Assembly: GCA_944326245.1 (NCBI GenBank)
Contig: CALVDF010000002.1
Span: 91,196 to 155,195 of the forward strand
Reading direction: 5' to 3'
From: an uncultured Bacteroidales bacterium
Lineage (GTDB): Bacteria > Bacteroidota > Bacteroidia > Bacteroidales > UBA932
DNA length: 64,000 nt
Position 1 is the stretch's first letter; each line of letters starts with the position of its first letter. This document shows positions 36,408-44,338 of the stretch, in pieces. Made by a program: the position numbers and the translations under genes. The notes beneath the pieces were generated by a model, which did not search any database, was not told the origin of the DNA, and saw nothing but the letters and a program-made list of their open reading frames with translations.

Positions 36408-36905
36408 ATGAAGATGACAATGAAGGCAGGCGAGATACTCGCTCTCGTGAGTGTAGGGGCGCACGCAGTAAGCGCCAAGACCCTTGACACGAAGTCCCGT
36501 TTCCGCATATTCAGCTTCAAGGACGCCCTTGTAAAGGCGGCTGAGGAACTGGAGAAGAAGGAGCGTGCGCTGCTGCCCGAGTGCGGCATAGACGACCCGA
36601 AGGCGTTTGACAGGAGACTTAATGAGCTGCGAAACAAGATAGACCTCACCGAGGAAGAGGCTGCGGAGCTGGACGGCATGACCGCGAAGCTGGGCACCCT
36701 CTCCGGACTGAGGCAGCAGCTCAGGGAGGACGACGTCACCCTCGACATCAAGCCCATCGACTGCGCCGCGTGGTTCGCCCTGCGCGACGAGAACCCAAGC
36801 AAGGACGGACACGACCCTCTGCCCGACTGGGCCGAGAGGCTGCTGTTCGGCAAATTGTGGACTGCCCCTGAGGATGCCCCAGAGCAGCCGGAGACAACGG
36901 AGTGA
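36408..36905 (+). CDS. Late phage protein with helical charged core
   Basis: 165 residues. The middle is a long charged helix (KAAEELEKKERALL ... RLNELRNKIDLTEEEAAEL). No domain recognised. Its place between appendage and lysis genes hints at a tail or lysis accessory role. Confidence 0.55.
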   Translation: MKMTMKAGEILALVSVGAHAVSAKTLDTKSRFRIFSFKDALVKAAEELEKKERALLPECGIDDPKAFDRRLNELRNKIDLTEEEAAELDGMTAKLGTLSGLRQQLREDDVTLDIKPIDCAAWFALRDENPSKDGHDPLPDWAERLLFGKLWTAPEDAPEQPETTE

Positions 36906-36925
36906 TAATCTAAAAAAGCAAAGCT

Positions 36926-37129
36926 ATGAGTTTTAAAGAGGCAATGAAAAAATGCTGCAAGGTTGCGGCAATAATGGTGATGATCATCATCCCCTTCATC
37001 GCGGGTATCTGCGCCAAGGAGGGGGCTTCAAACGGATTCGAGTCATTTGTAGGCTGGGCCGCCATGGCCGATGCGGTGCTGATGGCCGCTCTGGTCATAG
37101 TGTACAGCCGGAGGAAAAAGGAGGAATAG
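36926..37129 (+). CDS. Small two-TM holin-like protein
   Basis: 67 residues with two hydrophobic helices (VAAIMVMIIIPFIAGICA and AAMADAVLMAALVIVYS) and a basic C-terminus RRKKEE. This topology just upstream of an endolysin is typical of class II holins that permeabilise the inner membrane at lysis. Confidence 0.65.
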   Translation: MSFKEAMKKCCKVAAIMVMIIIPFIAGICAKEGASNGFESFVGWAAMADAVLMAALVIVYSRRKKEE

Positions 37130-37132
37130 GCT

Positions 37133-37585
37133 ATGGACTGGGCAGGAACCATTACGGCCGCGGCCACCATCGTAACTGCTCTCGGAGGGCTGGAGCTGAT
37201 AAAGTTCCTGCTCAACCGCAAGAGCAACAGAAAAATCACCGAGGCCAACGCCTTCGATGTGGCGCAGAGTTCATGGGCCAAGGAGCACCACAGGATGCAG
37301 GATGAAATCACGGAGCTGAACAAGAAGGTGGACGACCTTTACGACAAGGTGCACCAGCTGGAGAGCGAGCGGCTTGATCTCATCAACGAGAACAACAGCC
37401 TAAGGCTTCAGCTCAAGGAGGCCGAGAAGCATGTGTGCCTCCAGCCGGACGACAACTGCCTCCAGCGGCTCAACCCCAACGACAAGTGCAGGCTGCGCAA
37501 CATACTCAGGGGAGAGTACACGAAGGACCATCCCGACGCGATACTGACCCCGGAGGATATGAAAAGACCCGGAAAGGAGGACTGA
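37133..37585 (+). CDS. Membrane-anchored coiled-coil lysis protein
   Basis: 150 residues. One N-terminal membrane segment (ITAAATIVTALGGLELIKFLL), then a coiled coil (MQDEITELNKKVDDLYDKV and on), then a Cys-containing C-terminus. It lies 3 bases from the holin-like gene and 1 base from the endolysin gene. It could be a second holin or an inner-membrane spanin-like protein. Confidence 0.6.
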   Translation: MDWAGTITAAATIVTALGGLELIKFLLNRKSNRKITEANAFDVAQSSWAKEHHRMQDEITELNKKVDDLYDKVHQLESERLDLINENNSLRLQLKEAEKHVCLQPDDNCLQRLNPNDKCRLRNILRGEYTKDHPDAILTPEDMKRPGKED

Positions 37586-37586
37586 T

Positions 37587-38123
37587 ATGGTGCGGATAGA
37601 CAAGGAACGGATACTGGGCCTCTACGGCATTAAGGACAGCGGGCGGACATCATCGCTGATAGAGTGGATGCTCCGCCTCTGGCCGCAGGCCGGCATAGAC
37701 GCGAACGCCTTCCGCACCGCGTCCTACCTCGCACAGGTGGGGCACGAGAGCGGGCGGCTGAGGTACCTTGAGGAGATAGCCTCGGGTAAGGCGTACGAGG
37801 GACGCACGGACTTGGGCAACGTCCATAGGGGTGACGGAGTGCGCTACAAGGGAAGAGGACTCATCATGGTCACGGGGAGGTACAACTACCGCAGGTGTGG
37901 GGAGTGGCTGGGCATCGACCTCGAGTCGCAGCCGCAGCTGCTCTCCGAGCCGGAGTGGGCTGTCAAGTCCTCGCTGTGGTTCTGGGACGTGCATGACCTC
38001 AATGCCTATGCCGACAACGACGACCTTAGGGGTCAGACCAAGGTCATCAACGGCGGCTACAACGGCTACGAGGACAGGCAGCAGTTGTACGTGAGGGCAC
38101 TGAGGATACTCGGGCAATGGTAG
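37587..38123 (+). CDS. Endolysin, GH19 chitinase/muramidase-like
   Basis: 178 residues. The GH19 fold is shown by SYLAQVGHESGRLRYLEE (first catalytic Glu about residue 54), GVRYKGRGLIMVTGRYNY (YKGRG motif, about 85-100) and VINGGYNGYEDR near the C-terminus. It cleaves the glycan strands of peptidoglycan at lysis. There is no signal peptide, so it depends on the holin-like neighbours. Confidence 0.85.
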   Translation: MVRIDKERILGLYGIKDSGRTSSLIEWMLRLWPQAGIDANAFRTASYLAQVGHESGRLRYLEEIASGKAYEGRTDLGNVHRGDGVRYKGRGLIMVTGRYNYRRCGEWLGIDLESQPQLLSEPEWAVKSSLWFWDVHDLNAYADNDDLRGQTKVINGGYNGYEDRQQLYVRALRILGQW

Positions 38124-38186
38124 GACGCCGCATACCGCGCCGCAGGAAGCGGCCCGACAAGGATTACAAACTAAAACAGAAAGACA

Positions 38187-39299
38187 ATGTACAAACTGAG
38201 GGTCGGAAACGACATCAACATCCAGTGGAGGATACTCCGTGACGGCACTCCGGAGGACTTCGCGGGCAAGGAGCTGAGGCTCCTGATGAGGGGCACCTCG
38301 CAGACGATAGAGGTGACCGGCTACACCATTGAGGATAACGTCCTCAAATGGACTTACTTGGGCAAGGACCAAAAAGGCCCGAGCACGTTCACTTTCACAT
38401 TGATTGAGAACGAGGGCAAGGAGGATATGTTCACCATCGACAAGTGCGACGTGCTGCGCCTTGTCTCCTGCTCGTGTCAGGCGGACGATGACGACGGGCC
38501 GTTTGACGTGTTCGTGGACACGGACATCGTGCTCCCCGCTCCGGGCAGGACACCCGTGATTGAGGCTGGGGATACGGTGACGCTGGAGCCGGGCACTGAG
38601 GCCACCGCCGATGTGGTGCGGAACGGTGAGGATGAGTCCGGCAACCCGAGGTACAAGGTGAATTTAGGGATACCCGCAGGCGAGCCGTTCACCTACGACG
38701 ACTTCACCCCGGAGCAGATAGAGGAGATTAAGAAACCTGCCGTTGATGCCGCGGCGGCTGCTAAAACTGCGGCTGATGCGGCAACTGAGGCCGCCGCCGG
38801 TGCAGACAAGGCTGCGGAGACAGCCGCGGAGGCCGCATCATCCGCGAATGATGCTGCGGACGGGGCAGGTCAGGCGGCTGTGGATGCAGGTTTGGCGAAG
38901 ACCGCCGCGGAGGAGGCGGCTGTGAGAGCTACGGAAGCAGCTGGGGCGGCAGGTTCTGCTGCTGAGGAGGCCAACAGCGCGGCGCAGGCCGCGAGCCAGA
39001 CCAATACCGAAGTCAGCACGGCTGAGCAGGGCCGTGTCACCGCAGAGGAGCAGAGAGCCGCTGCGGAGCAGACAAGGCAGACTGAGTTCAGTCAGTTAAA
39101 GCAGGAGGCGCAGACCGCGACACAAGAGGCCAATGCTGCTGCTCAGGCTGCCAATCAGGCGGCTGAGAGCATAGAGGAGTCCTTGTCTGCTAAGCAGAAC
39201 AAGACGGACGAGGCCTTGCAGACCACTGACAAGACGGTTGTCGGGGCGATAAACGAACTGCTGTCGAGGATTGCCGCTCTGGAGTCCCCGCAGGCATAA
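38187..39299 (+). CDS. Fibre-like protein with Ala-rich coiled coil
   Basis: 370 residues. The N-terminal 150 residues form a beta domain (KLRVGNDINIQWRI) with GIPAGEPFTYDDFT. Residues about 185-330 are an Ala/Glu coiled coil (AAAAAKTAADAATEAAAG and on). The C-terminus KTVVGAINELLSRIAALE is a trimerisation segment common in phage fibres. It is likely a minor fibre or baseplate upper protein placed beside the lysis genes. Confidence 0.65.
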   Translation: MYKLRVGNDINIQWRILRDGTPEDFAGKELRLLMRGTSQTIEVTGYTIEDNVLKWTYLGKDQKGPSTFTFTLIENEGKEDMFTIDKCDVLRLVSCSCQADDDDGPFDVFVDTDIVLPAPGRTPVIEAGDTVTLEPGTEATADVVRNGEDESGNPRYKVNLGIPAGEPFTYDDFTPEQIEEIKKPAVDAAAAAKTAADAATEAAAGADKAAETAAEAASSANDAADGAGQAAVDAGLAKTAAEEAAVRATEAAGAAGSAAEEANSAAQAASQTNTEVSTAEQGRVTAEEQRAAAEQTRQTEFSQLKQEAQTATQEANAAAQAANQAAESIEESLSAKQNKTDEALQTTDKTVVGAINELLSRIAALESPQA

Positions 39300-39329
39300 G
39301 AAAAACCCCTGAGCCTCACGGCCGAGGGG
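39300..39329 (-). terminator. Terminator facing the minus strand
   Basis: CCCCT/AGGGG hairpin (39306-39329) with an A-run on its left on the + strand, which is a T-run for minus-strand transcripts. It would end a transcript from the small minus-strand gene at 39499-39630. Confidence 0.6.
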
Positions 39330-39387
39330 CATCAGTTAACTTTTGCTAAATTATGAATCATGCCACAAATATAGCGACAAAAGGATT

Positions 39388-39771
39388 ATGAAGCAAGCAA
39401 TCATCATACTTTCAGCCCTCATCATCGCGGGCTGCTCCCCGAAACAAACACGGGCCTCACCTCCCATAGTGATGCCCGTGAACGAGGCGGACAGAACCTT
39501 AATCCTCTACCCAGAATTTAAGCGCTTTTCCCTTTCGCGGATAAATCCTCACACCATTGCGGGTGATATAGCGGCGGAAGATATAATGTCCGGTCTTTCC
39601 GTTTTTGGAGTTAATACAAGGCTTTCCCATACACAACACCTCCTTTTCGCCTTTGACTCCTTGCGGAGTCTGATTAATAAAAAAGCCCCGCATTGGGATT
39701 TACGGGGCCTTAATTTCGGGTTACATACGTGGAGCAAGCCTTTGGGAAAAGAAGGTGTTGCCCGTGAGTAA
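39388..39771 (+). CDS. Lipoprotein-like ORF (doubtful beyond N-terminus)
   Basis: 127 residues. The start (MKQAIIILSALIIAGCSP) is a clear lipoprotein signal with lipobox IAGC, similar to the signal of the spanin at 39826. From about residue 37 the ORF overlaps a better-supported minus-strand gene and its leader, so the long C-terminus may be a chance reading. It may be a truncated duplicate of the spanin lipoprotein. Confidence 0.35.
   Translation: MKQAIIILSALIIAGCSPKQTRASPPIVMPVNEADRTLILYPEFKRFSLSRINPHTIAGDIAAEDIMSGLSVFGVNTRLSHTQHLLFAFDSLRSLINKKAPHWDLRGLNFGLHTWSKPLGKEGVARE
39499..39630 (-). CDS. Small basic minus-strand protein
   Basis: 43 residues (MGKPCINSKNGK ... GHYIFRRYITRNGVRIYPRK ... 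KFWVED). The compact pattern of aromatic and basic residues recalls small Bacteroidota mobile-element proteins. The longer frame up to 39693 includes a terminator hairpin, and the ATG at 39630 has AAAGGAGGTG 6 bases upstream, which fixes the start. It is the only good minus-strand gene in the visible prophage. Function unknown. Confidence 0.6.
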   Translation of the reverse strand: MGKPCINSKNGKTGHYIFRRYITRNGVRIYPRKGKALKFWVED

Positions 39772-39783
39772 GCCTTGTATTAA
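39631..39783 (-). promoter_or_regulatory. Attenuator-like leader of the minus-strand gene
   Basis: Read on the minus strand from a predicted start near 39783, the leader holds a GC hairpin (39709 to 39685) followed by TTTTTTATT, i.e. an intrinsic terminator, then a GACTCC/GGAGTC hairpin (39655-39670), then the ribosome site. CAACACCTTC (39760 to 39751) can pair over 10 bp with GGAGGTGTTG at the ribosome site. Both transcription and translation could thus be controlled by this leader. Confidence 0.5.
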
Positions 39784-39788
39784 CGCTG

Positions 39789-39796
39789 CAAATATA
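39789..39796 (-). promoter_or_regulatory. -7 element for the minus-strand leader
   Basis: Reads TATATTTG on the minus strand, a perfect TAnnTTTG. A good TTTG box at 19-21 bases upstream is missing; the region there is T-rich. Confidence 0.45.
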
Positions 39797-39825
39797 GCCT
39801 ATTTGTGCAAAAAAAGTTTATAAAA

Positions 39826-40311
39826 ATGGAAAAATATGTAAAATTATTAACACTGTTATCGACAATCCTGCTGATAATCAGCGGCTGCTCACCTAAAATC
39901 TACCCCGTCCAGCGGGACACCGTGACGCAGGTACGCACGGAGATTGTCGAACGGCTGGTGCGCGACACCGTGGAAGTGACCCTGCCGCAGGACTCGGTGC
40001 ATGTGCAGACCCGCGACACCATGTCCGTATTGCGCATAAAAACAGCCATTTCCGAGGCTTCGGTGAGCGGAGGTGTACTTACCCATTCCCTCTACTCAAA
40101 CCCCGCCTACAAGCCCGAAATCGAGGTTATCTACAAGGACAGGGTGGAGTACCGCGACACGGTGATAAGGACTGGCAGCACGGAGGTGGTGGAGGTAGAG
40201 AGGGAACTGAGCGGCTGGCAGAAAGCGATGATGTCCGGAGGTTATATCCTGCTCGGAGCGGCGGTATTGCTTGTTGTACTGGGGATTTTAAAATGGAGGA
40301 AAGTGATATGA
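39826..40311 (+). CDS. One-piece spanin candidate
   Basis: 161 residues. The N-terminus (KLLTLLSTILLIISGCSP) is a lipoprotein signal with lipobox ISGC, so Cys about 21 would be lipidated in the outer membrane. The C-terminus has a transmembrane helix (MMSGGYILLGAAVLLVVLGI) ending in KWRKVI. The strand-rich middle would span the periplasm. Lipid anchor plus C-terminal inner-membrane helix is the design of unimolecular spanins that fuse the membranes at the last step of lysis. Confidence 0.65.
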   Translation: MEKYVKLLTLLSTILLIISGCSPKIYPVQRDTVTQVRTEIVERLVRDTVEVTLPQDSVHVQTRDTMSVLRIKTAISEASVSGGVLTHSLYSNPAYKPEIEVIYKDRVEYRDTVIRTGSTEVVEVERELSGWQKAMMSGGYILLGAAVLLVVLGILKWRKVI

Positions 40312-40583
40312 TAAGGAAACTTATGATAGACAACAGAGACCTGCACCTCAGCGAGGACGGCTTCTGTAAGGAGGTGCTGCGCCGGATCGCGGACGCCTTT
40401 GCGGAGAATCCGCTGGAGCCGGGGCTGTATCAGATAGACCTCAATATCCGCAAATGCAGGATGCCGGACATAGACCACATGAATGACATACGGAGAAGAT
40501 TCGAGGAGTTCCGCAAGAGCAAGCTCTACAAGGAGGTCTATGAAGGAAAATCATTGGGAGATGTAATACCGATAGAGGAATGA
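40308..40583 (+). CDS. Hypothetical phage protein
   Basis: 91 residues from the ATG overlapping the spanin stop (ATGA); an ATG at 40293 is an alternative. Charged and helical (DIRRRFEEFRKSKLYKEVYE). It overlaps the RuvC-like gene by 4 bases, so it may act with it. No domain recognised. Confidence 0.55.
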   Translation: MIRKLMIDNRDLHLSEDGFCKEVLRRIADAFAENPLEPGLYQIDLNIRKCRMPDIDHMNDIRRRFEEFRKSKLYKEVYEGKSLGDVIPIEE

Positions 40584-41071
40584 GGACAGACGTGATAATA
40601 GCCATAGACCCCGATGTGAAGGCCTCCGGTGTCGCCGTGCTTGACATCCCCAAGCGGAGTGTGGAGGCACGGGCCATGCCGTTCCCCGAACTGCTGGAGA
40701 TGCTGCGCGATGTGTCTCTGTGGTCTGTCCCGTGCAGGGTCATTGTCGAGGGAGGCTGGCTTGTCGCAAAGAGCAACTACCACTATGCACGCGGCAAGGG
40801 AGGGGAGAGGATAGCCAAGAACGTGGGGGCGAACCACGAGACGGGCCGTAAGATTGTCGAGATGCTGGAGCACTGGGGCATTCAGCATGAGGTCGTGCAT
40901 CCGCTTAAGAAGTGCTGGAGGGGACGGGAGGGGAAGATTACGAAAGAGGAGATGGACTCCCTGCTGCAAGGCTCGGGCCTTCCTCCCCTTGCCCGCTGCA
41001 ATCAGGACGTGCGCGACTCCGCGCTGCTTGCCCTGACGTATTCGGGGCTTCCGATGAGGATGGGATGGTAA
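40580..41071 (+). CDS. RuvC-like Holliday junction resolvase
   Basis: 163 residues of RNase H fold: first acidic strand VIIAIDPDVKASGVAVLD (Asp near residue 10), second VIVEGGWL (Glu near 58), and a C-terminal helix NQDVRDSALLALTY (Asp near 146). These fit the phage RuvC-like resolvase pattern for trimming branched DNA before packaging. There is no other recombination gene in view. Confidence 0.7.
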   Translation: MRTDVIIAIDPDVKASGVAVLDIPKRSVEARAMPFPELLEMLRDVSLWSVPCRVIVEGGWLVAKSNYHYARGKGGERIAKNVGANHETGRKIVEMLEHWGIQHEVVHPLKKCWRGREGKITKEEMDSLLQGSGLPPLARCNQDVRDSALLALTYSGLPMRMGW

Positions 41072-41100
41072 TAAAAGCCTCCGACATATTTATAGTAAAC

Positions 41101-41190
41101 GCCAATCTACAATAAATTTCATGTGCATAAGACACAGCTGCCGGAGGCTAAAGGCCCTCGCTGTATCTTATGCTTTTATTGTAGATTGGC
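41101..41190 (+). ncRNA. Long stem-loop with possible pseudoknot
   Basis: GCCAATCTACAATAAA (41101-41116) pairs perfectly with 41175-41190 (16 bp). After an asymmetric bulge, GCATAAGACACAGC (41125-41138) pairs with 41160-41173 (13 of 14). The apical loop contains CGGAGGCT, complementary to AGCCTCCG at 41086-41093 just outside the stem. It lies between two phage genes, and no ORF in it is convincing. It may be a structured RNA, a small mobile element with inverted ends, or a protein-binding site. Confidence 0.55.
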
Positions 41191-41228
41191 AAGGGCAAAG
41201 TTACAAACAAAACTTTAAAAGTAAAGAA

Positions 41229-41516
41229 ATGGAAGAGATTTTTGCCCGAACTATTAATGCCGTATGTGCGGAGACAGGAGTAAGCCGGGAGGACATCCTG
41301 TCCGGCAAACATGACGAGAGCACGGTGGACGCACGCTACCTGCTCGTCCACATCCTTTACAGGCAGGGCCTGTACCCGTCCGTGATAGCCTCCAGAACGG
41401 GACTGTGCCGCAGGACGGTCAACTACGCCGTGGCCCGGTTCAATGACCGCGCAAGAGACAGGAGGATTCTCGGCATAATGCTGGCAAGAGTGACGCACAA
41501 CCTTGGAATAATCTGA
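41229..41516 (+). CDS. DnaA domain IV-like DNA-binding protein
   Basis: 95 residues. VSREDILSGKHDESTVDARYLL followed by GLYPSVIASRTGLCRRTVNYAVARF matches the helix-turn-helix of DnaA domain IV (Trp-repressor-like), without any AAA+ part. Phages of Bacteroidota commonly encode such stand-alone domains, likely to regulate transcription or replication. I chose the ATG at 41229 because the upstream frame runs through the stem-loop. Confidence 0.7.
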   Translation: MEEIFARTINAVCAETGVSREDILSGKHDESTVDARYLLVHILYRQGLYPSVIASRTGLCRRTVNYAVARFNDRARDRRILGIMLARVTHNLGII

Positions 41517-41591
41517 TTGATAATCCTTTGTGATGTTATGACCTTTGCAGTGCGGTCAATGTTGACCGTGACTCTTAAAACTCATAGCATC

Positions 41592-42509
41592 ATGTACCCT
41601 ACTTACATCTACGAAGGCGCTCCCACAGGAGGCCTTGACAGCAACCTCGCCGCCGCACTGCTCTCGCAGAACCGTAACGGCAACGGCTTCGGGCAGGACG
41701 GCATCTGGGGTGTAATCTACCTCGCCATAGTGGCGTCCATCTTCGGATGGAACGGCAACGGCGGATTCGGTTTCGGAGGCGGACGCAACGGCTCCCTGCC
41801 CGCAGAGCTGGCAGGCAACGCCGGGCGCGAACTGCTCATGCAGGCCATCCAGGGCAACCGGGAGGCCATAAGCGGCATCGCCTCGTCACTCAACTGCTCG
41901 TTCCAGCAGGTCGAGTCGGCTCTGTGCAACATCCAGAGCACTCTCGGACTCACAGGACAGCAGATCATCAACGCAGTGCAGTCCGGCAACAGCGGCGTGA
42001 TCAACCAGCTCTCCACCTGCTGCTGCAACATTCTCCAGGCCGTGGAGCGCCAGGGAGCCGAGACACGCCTCCAGAACTGCCAGGACGTGAACACCCTGAC
42101 AAACACGATGAACGCCAACACCCTCTCTCTGAGGGACGGCGCGTCTGCCAACACACAGGCTATCCTCGCCAAGCTGGACGCCATGGAGAACCAGGCGCTT
42201 CAGGACAAGATTGCAGCCCTCACCACAGAGAAGGCCACACTTCAGGCGGAGATATCGCAGCGTAACCAGAACGCCACCATCCTCAGCAATGTCGGACAGC
42301 AGATAGCCCCTCTGGCTGCCGCCCTGAACGCATTGCAGTCCGATGTTGACGGAATCAAGTGCAAGATGCCCAACACCGTTCCTGTACAATGGCCCAACAT
42401 CGTGGGGGTCAACCTTGATGCCTACCGTGCAGCGGCCTACGGCGCGGCAGCAGGCAACTTCGCCGGCTACGGCTACGGATGCGGATGCAATAACGGTTAT
42501 TGGGGTTAA
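41592..42509 (+). CDS. Gly/Asn-rich late phage protein
   Basis: 305 residues from MYPTYIYEGAP. It has a hydrophobic segment (GIWGVIYLAIVASIFGW), a Gly-rich loop (NGNGGFGFGGGRN), Gln/Asn-rich helices with CCCN (STCCCNILQAVE), a coiled coil, and a Gly/Tyr/Cys-rich end (GYGYGCGCNNGYWG). It starts a conserved-looking run of late proteins. Possibly virion-associated or membrane-interacting; no known domain. Confidence 0.6.
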   Translation: MYPTYIYEGAPTGGLDSNLAAALLSQNRNGNGFGQDGIWGVIYLAIVASIFGWNGNGGFGFGGGRNGSLPAELAGNAGRELLMQAIQGNREAISGIASSLNCSFQQVESALCNIQSTLGLTGQQIINAVQSGNSGVINQLSTCCCNILQAVERQGAETRLQNCQDVNTLTNTMNANTLSLRDGASANTQAILAKLDAMENQALQDKIAALTTEKATLQAEISQRNQNATILSNVGQQIAPLAAALNALQSDVDGIKCKMPNTVPVQWPNIVGVNLDAYRAAAYGAAAGNFAGYGYGCGCNNGYWG

Positions 42510-42532
42510 ACGGAGGGAAAAAGGAGGTCATT

Positions 42533-42961
42533 ATGTTTGACAGATTATTTCCCGGACTTCCGTTCCTCTTCCCTGCTCTGGGCAGGAACAACCCCAACAC
42601 CCTCCCGGTGGTCAGCGTCACCGTGGGCACTGACAGCGTGACCCTCGAGCTGCCCAACCACGCCTACTACGGACGCGACTACGTGGGAGGATTCTTCATC
42701 GACCTGCGCACGGCCATTCCTGCCGGCACCACGACCACGCTTCCCGTGCTCATCGGGACCAACGGCGATACCCGTCCTCTCGTCACATACAACGGGGAGG
42801 CGGTCACCGTGGGCAACCTCGCCGGGACGGGCGTGTACTTCATCCACTACAACAGGTACACCAACCAGGTGTTCCTCGTGAGCGGAGGATACAAGGCCAC
42901 CGCCGCAGCGACAGTCTCTGCGGAGACACAGGATGCAGCCAAGGCAAAGGCCGCAAAATAA
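42533..42961 (+). CDS. Late phage beta-rich protein
   Basis: 142 residues preceded by a strong AAAGGAGGT ribosome site. Strands such as TLPVVSVTVGTDSVTLELP and TYNGEAVTVGNLAGTGVYF suggest a small structural domain, with an Ala/Lys C-terminal tail. It is probably abundant in the particle. No family recognised. Confidence 0.6.
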   Translation: MFDRLFPGLPFLFPALGRNNPNTLPVVSVTVGTDSVTLELPNHAYYGRDYVGGFFIDLRTAIPAGTTTTLPVLIGTNGDTRPLVTYNGEAVTVGNLAGTGVYFIHYNRYTNQVFLVSGGYKATAAATVSAETQDAAKAKAAK

Positions 42962-42993
42962 CGGAATTACAAACTTAGGAAATCCAACCCGCC

Positions 42994-43551
42994 ATGTTTC
43001 AGAACTTAAGACAGAATACTCAGATATACATACTCCACAAGGACAGCAACCCGTACCTGGAGACAGGTTCAGTTGTAAGCATAGTAGGGCCTAAACCCAA
43101 GTACCCTGTTCCCGGTCCGGTCGGACAGATTCCCGGCATCGAGACGGTGGTTGATATCACCGTTGCAGTGAACGGACAGAACGTTACGTTCCAGGGCATA
43201 CCCTCCAACCTCGAGATTGCGGACAGCTTCAAGGACGGCAACGTGGTGATCACCGCGTCCCGTGACGCCATGAACGCGGAGGTCAACTCCATGCGCTCGA
43301 AGAGCGAGGGCATCATAGGCAGTGTCGATATGCACAGGGGCATAGTCCAGGCGTGCGACAGGATGCTGTCAGAACTCAATCCCGAGTATGCCGAAAGGCA
43401 GAAGCAGGAGAGGGAGATGGCAGAGATGCGCTCGCAGATAAGCAGCCTCACCTCCGGTCTCTCTGAGCTCATGGAGGCCAACCGAAGGCTCATGGAGCAG
43501 CTTCAGGGTTCGGAGACGGCGGGAAGGACTTCCGCAAAGAAGACAAACTGA
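42994..43551 (+). CDS. Late phage protein with C-terminal coiled coil
   Basis: 185 residues. N-terminal beta part (TQIYILHKDSNPYLETGSVV, PKPKYPVPGP) and C-terminal coiled coil (EMRSQISSLTSGLSELMEAN). It lies in the same cluster 2 bases before the next gene. A structural or decoration role is possible. Confidence 0.6.
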   Translation: MFQNLRQNTQIYILHKDSNPYLETGSVVSIVGPKPKYPVPGPVGQIPGIETVVDITVAVNGQNVTFQGIPSNLEIADSFKDGNVVITASRDAMNAEVNSMRSKSEGIIGSVDMHRGIVQACDRMLSELNPEYAERQKQEREMAEMRSQISSLTSGLSELMEANRRLMEQLQGSETAGRTSAKKTN

Positions 43552-43553
43552 TT

Positions 43554-43853
43554 ATGGGTTACTGGAAAAGACTTGATACCGGACGCGACTTCGACTTCGG
43601 CGGACGGGACGGCTCTGCCGAAGAGGCGTACAGGGCCGGTTACGAGAAAGGCTACGGCGACGCCATGATGCGCGTGCAGTCCATGCGCGACATGGACGGG
43701 CACGGGGACATGGGATTCCGTGACGGCGACGGCATGGACATGAGGATGTACCCTCAGTTCCCTCCCCGCGTGATGGGCATGCGTGAGTCCGACCCCTATG
43801 GGGACATGGGCGAGCGCAGGTACCGCAGACGCGCTGACGGACGCTTCATGTAG
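43554..43853 (+). CDS. Small Asp/Gly/Met/Arg-rich late protein
   Basis: 99 residues, low complexity (MRDMDGHGDMGFRDGDGMD), with basic C-terminus RRYRRRADGRFM. Probably disordered. It ends just before a terminator, closing this late transcript. Confidence 0.55.
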   Translation: MGYWKRLDTGRDFDFGGRDGSAEEAYRAGYEKGYGDAMMRVQSMRDMDGHGDMGFRDGDGMDMRMYPQFPPRVMGMRESDPYGDMGERRYRRRADGRFM

Positions 43854-43859
43854 CGGTAC

Positions 43860-43886
43860 GAGGGGGTGCGCGGCATCCCCTCTTTT
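43860..43886 (+). terminator. Rho-independent terminator of the late cluster
   Basis: GAGGGG pairs with CCCCTC around an 11-base loop, followed by TTTT. The next gene begins 31 bases on. Confidence 0.7.
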
Positions 43887-43916
43887 CCTATTTATAAGAA
43901 TAAATGCTATTACATT

Positions 43917-44336
43917 ATGACAAGACTTGACAACTATGACAATATGCCGTCGGGCATGAGGGAGTACCTCGGGGCCTACGGATGGCATTTCTCAAAGAAG
44001 ATGTGCGACTGGGCGGTATCGTGCATGATGGTCTCCGACCCTGCCGCGCCGGGAAAGAAAAAGAGGCTGGAGCCATGGACCAAGCAGGAGGTAGACGACA
44101 TGCTCAGACGCAACGGCGTGACGATAGAGAATGACAAGGGCTACGACTGCGTGTACGTAGCTAACATGTTTAAGGCCGACTTCTACAAGAAGTCGCTTGC
44201 TGATGAGGCGCATCTGTGTCAGCACGTAAAGCTGTACATGGATGATGTTGACGGATATGACGGACTGCCGCTTACCCGCTTCCTTGCTGACTGCATCGGC
44301 TCCGGCAACCCGGTTATGTGGGATGAGATGATGTAG
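43917..44336 (+). CDS. Late phage protein
   Basis: 139 residues starting at MTRLDNYDNMP. Helical, with GWHFSKKMCDWAVSCMM and VYVANMFKADFYKKS. It looks like proteins commonly found at the right end of Bacteroidota prophages. It ends 2 bases before the next gene. Confidence 0.6.
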   Translation: MTRLDNYDNMPSGMREYLGAYGWHFSKKMCDWAVSCMMVSDPAAPGKKKRLEPWTKQEVDDMLRRNGVTIENDKGYDCVYVANMFKADFYKKSLADEAHLCQHVKLYMDDVDGYDGLPLTRFLADCIGSGNPVMWDEMM

Positions 44337-44338
44337 CC

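Noticed and set aside
39499..39771. Long C-terminus of the plus-strand lipoprotein ORF as real protein
   Set aside because: It runs antisense to a better gene with a ribosome site and a structured leader; only the lipoprotein signal looks genuine.
41101..41190. Insertion sequence
   Set aside because: It has inverted ends but no transposase and no clear target duplication; a non-autonomous element remains possible but unproven.
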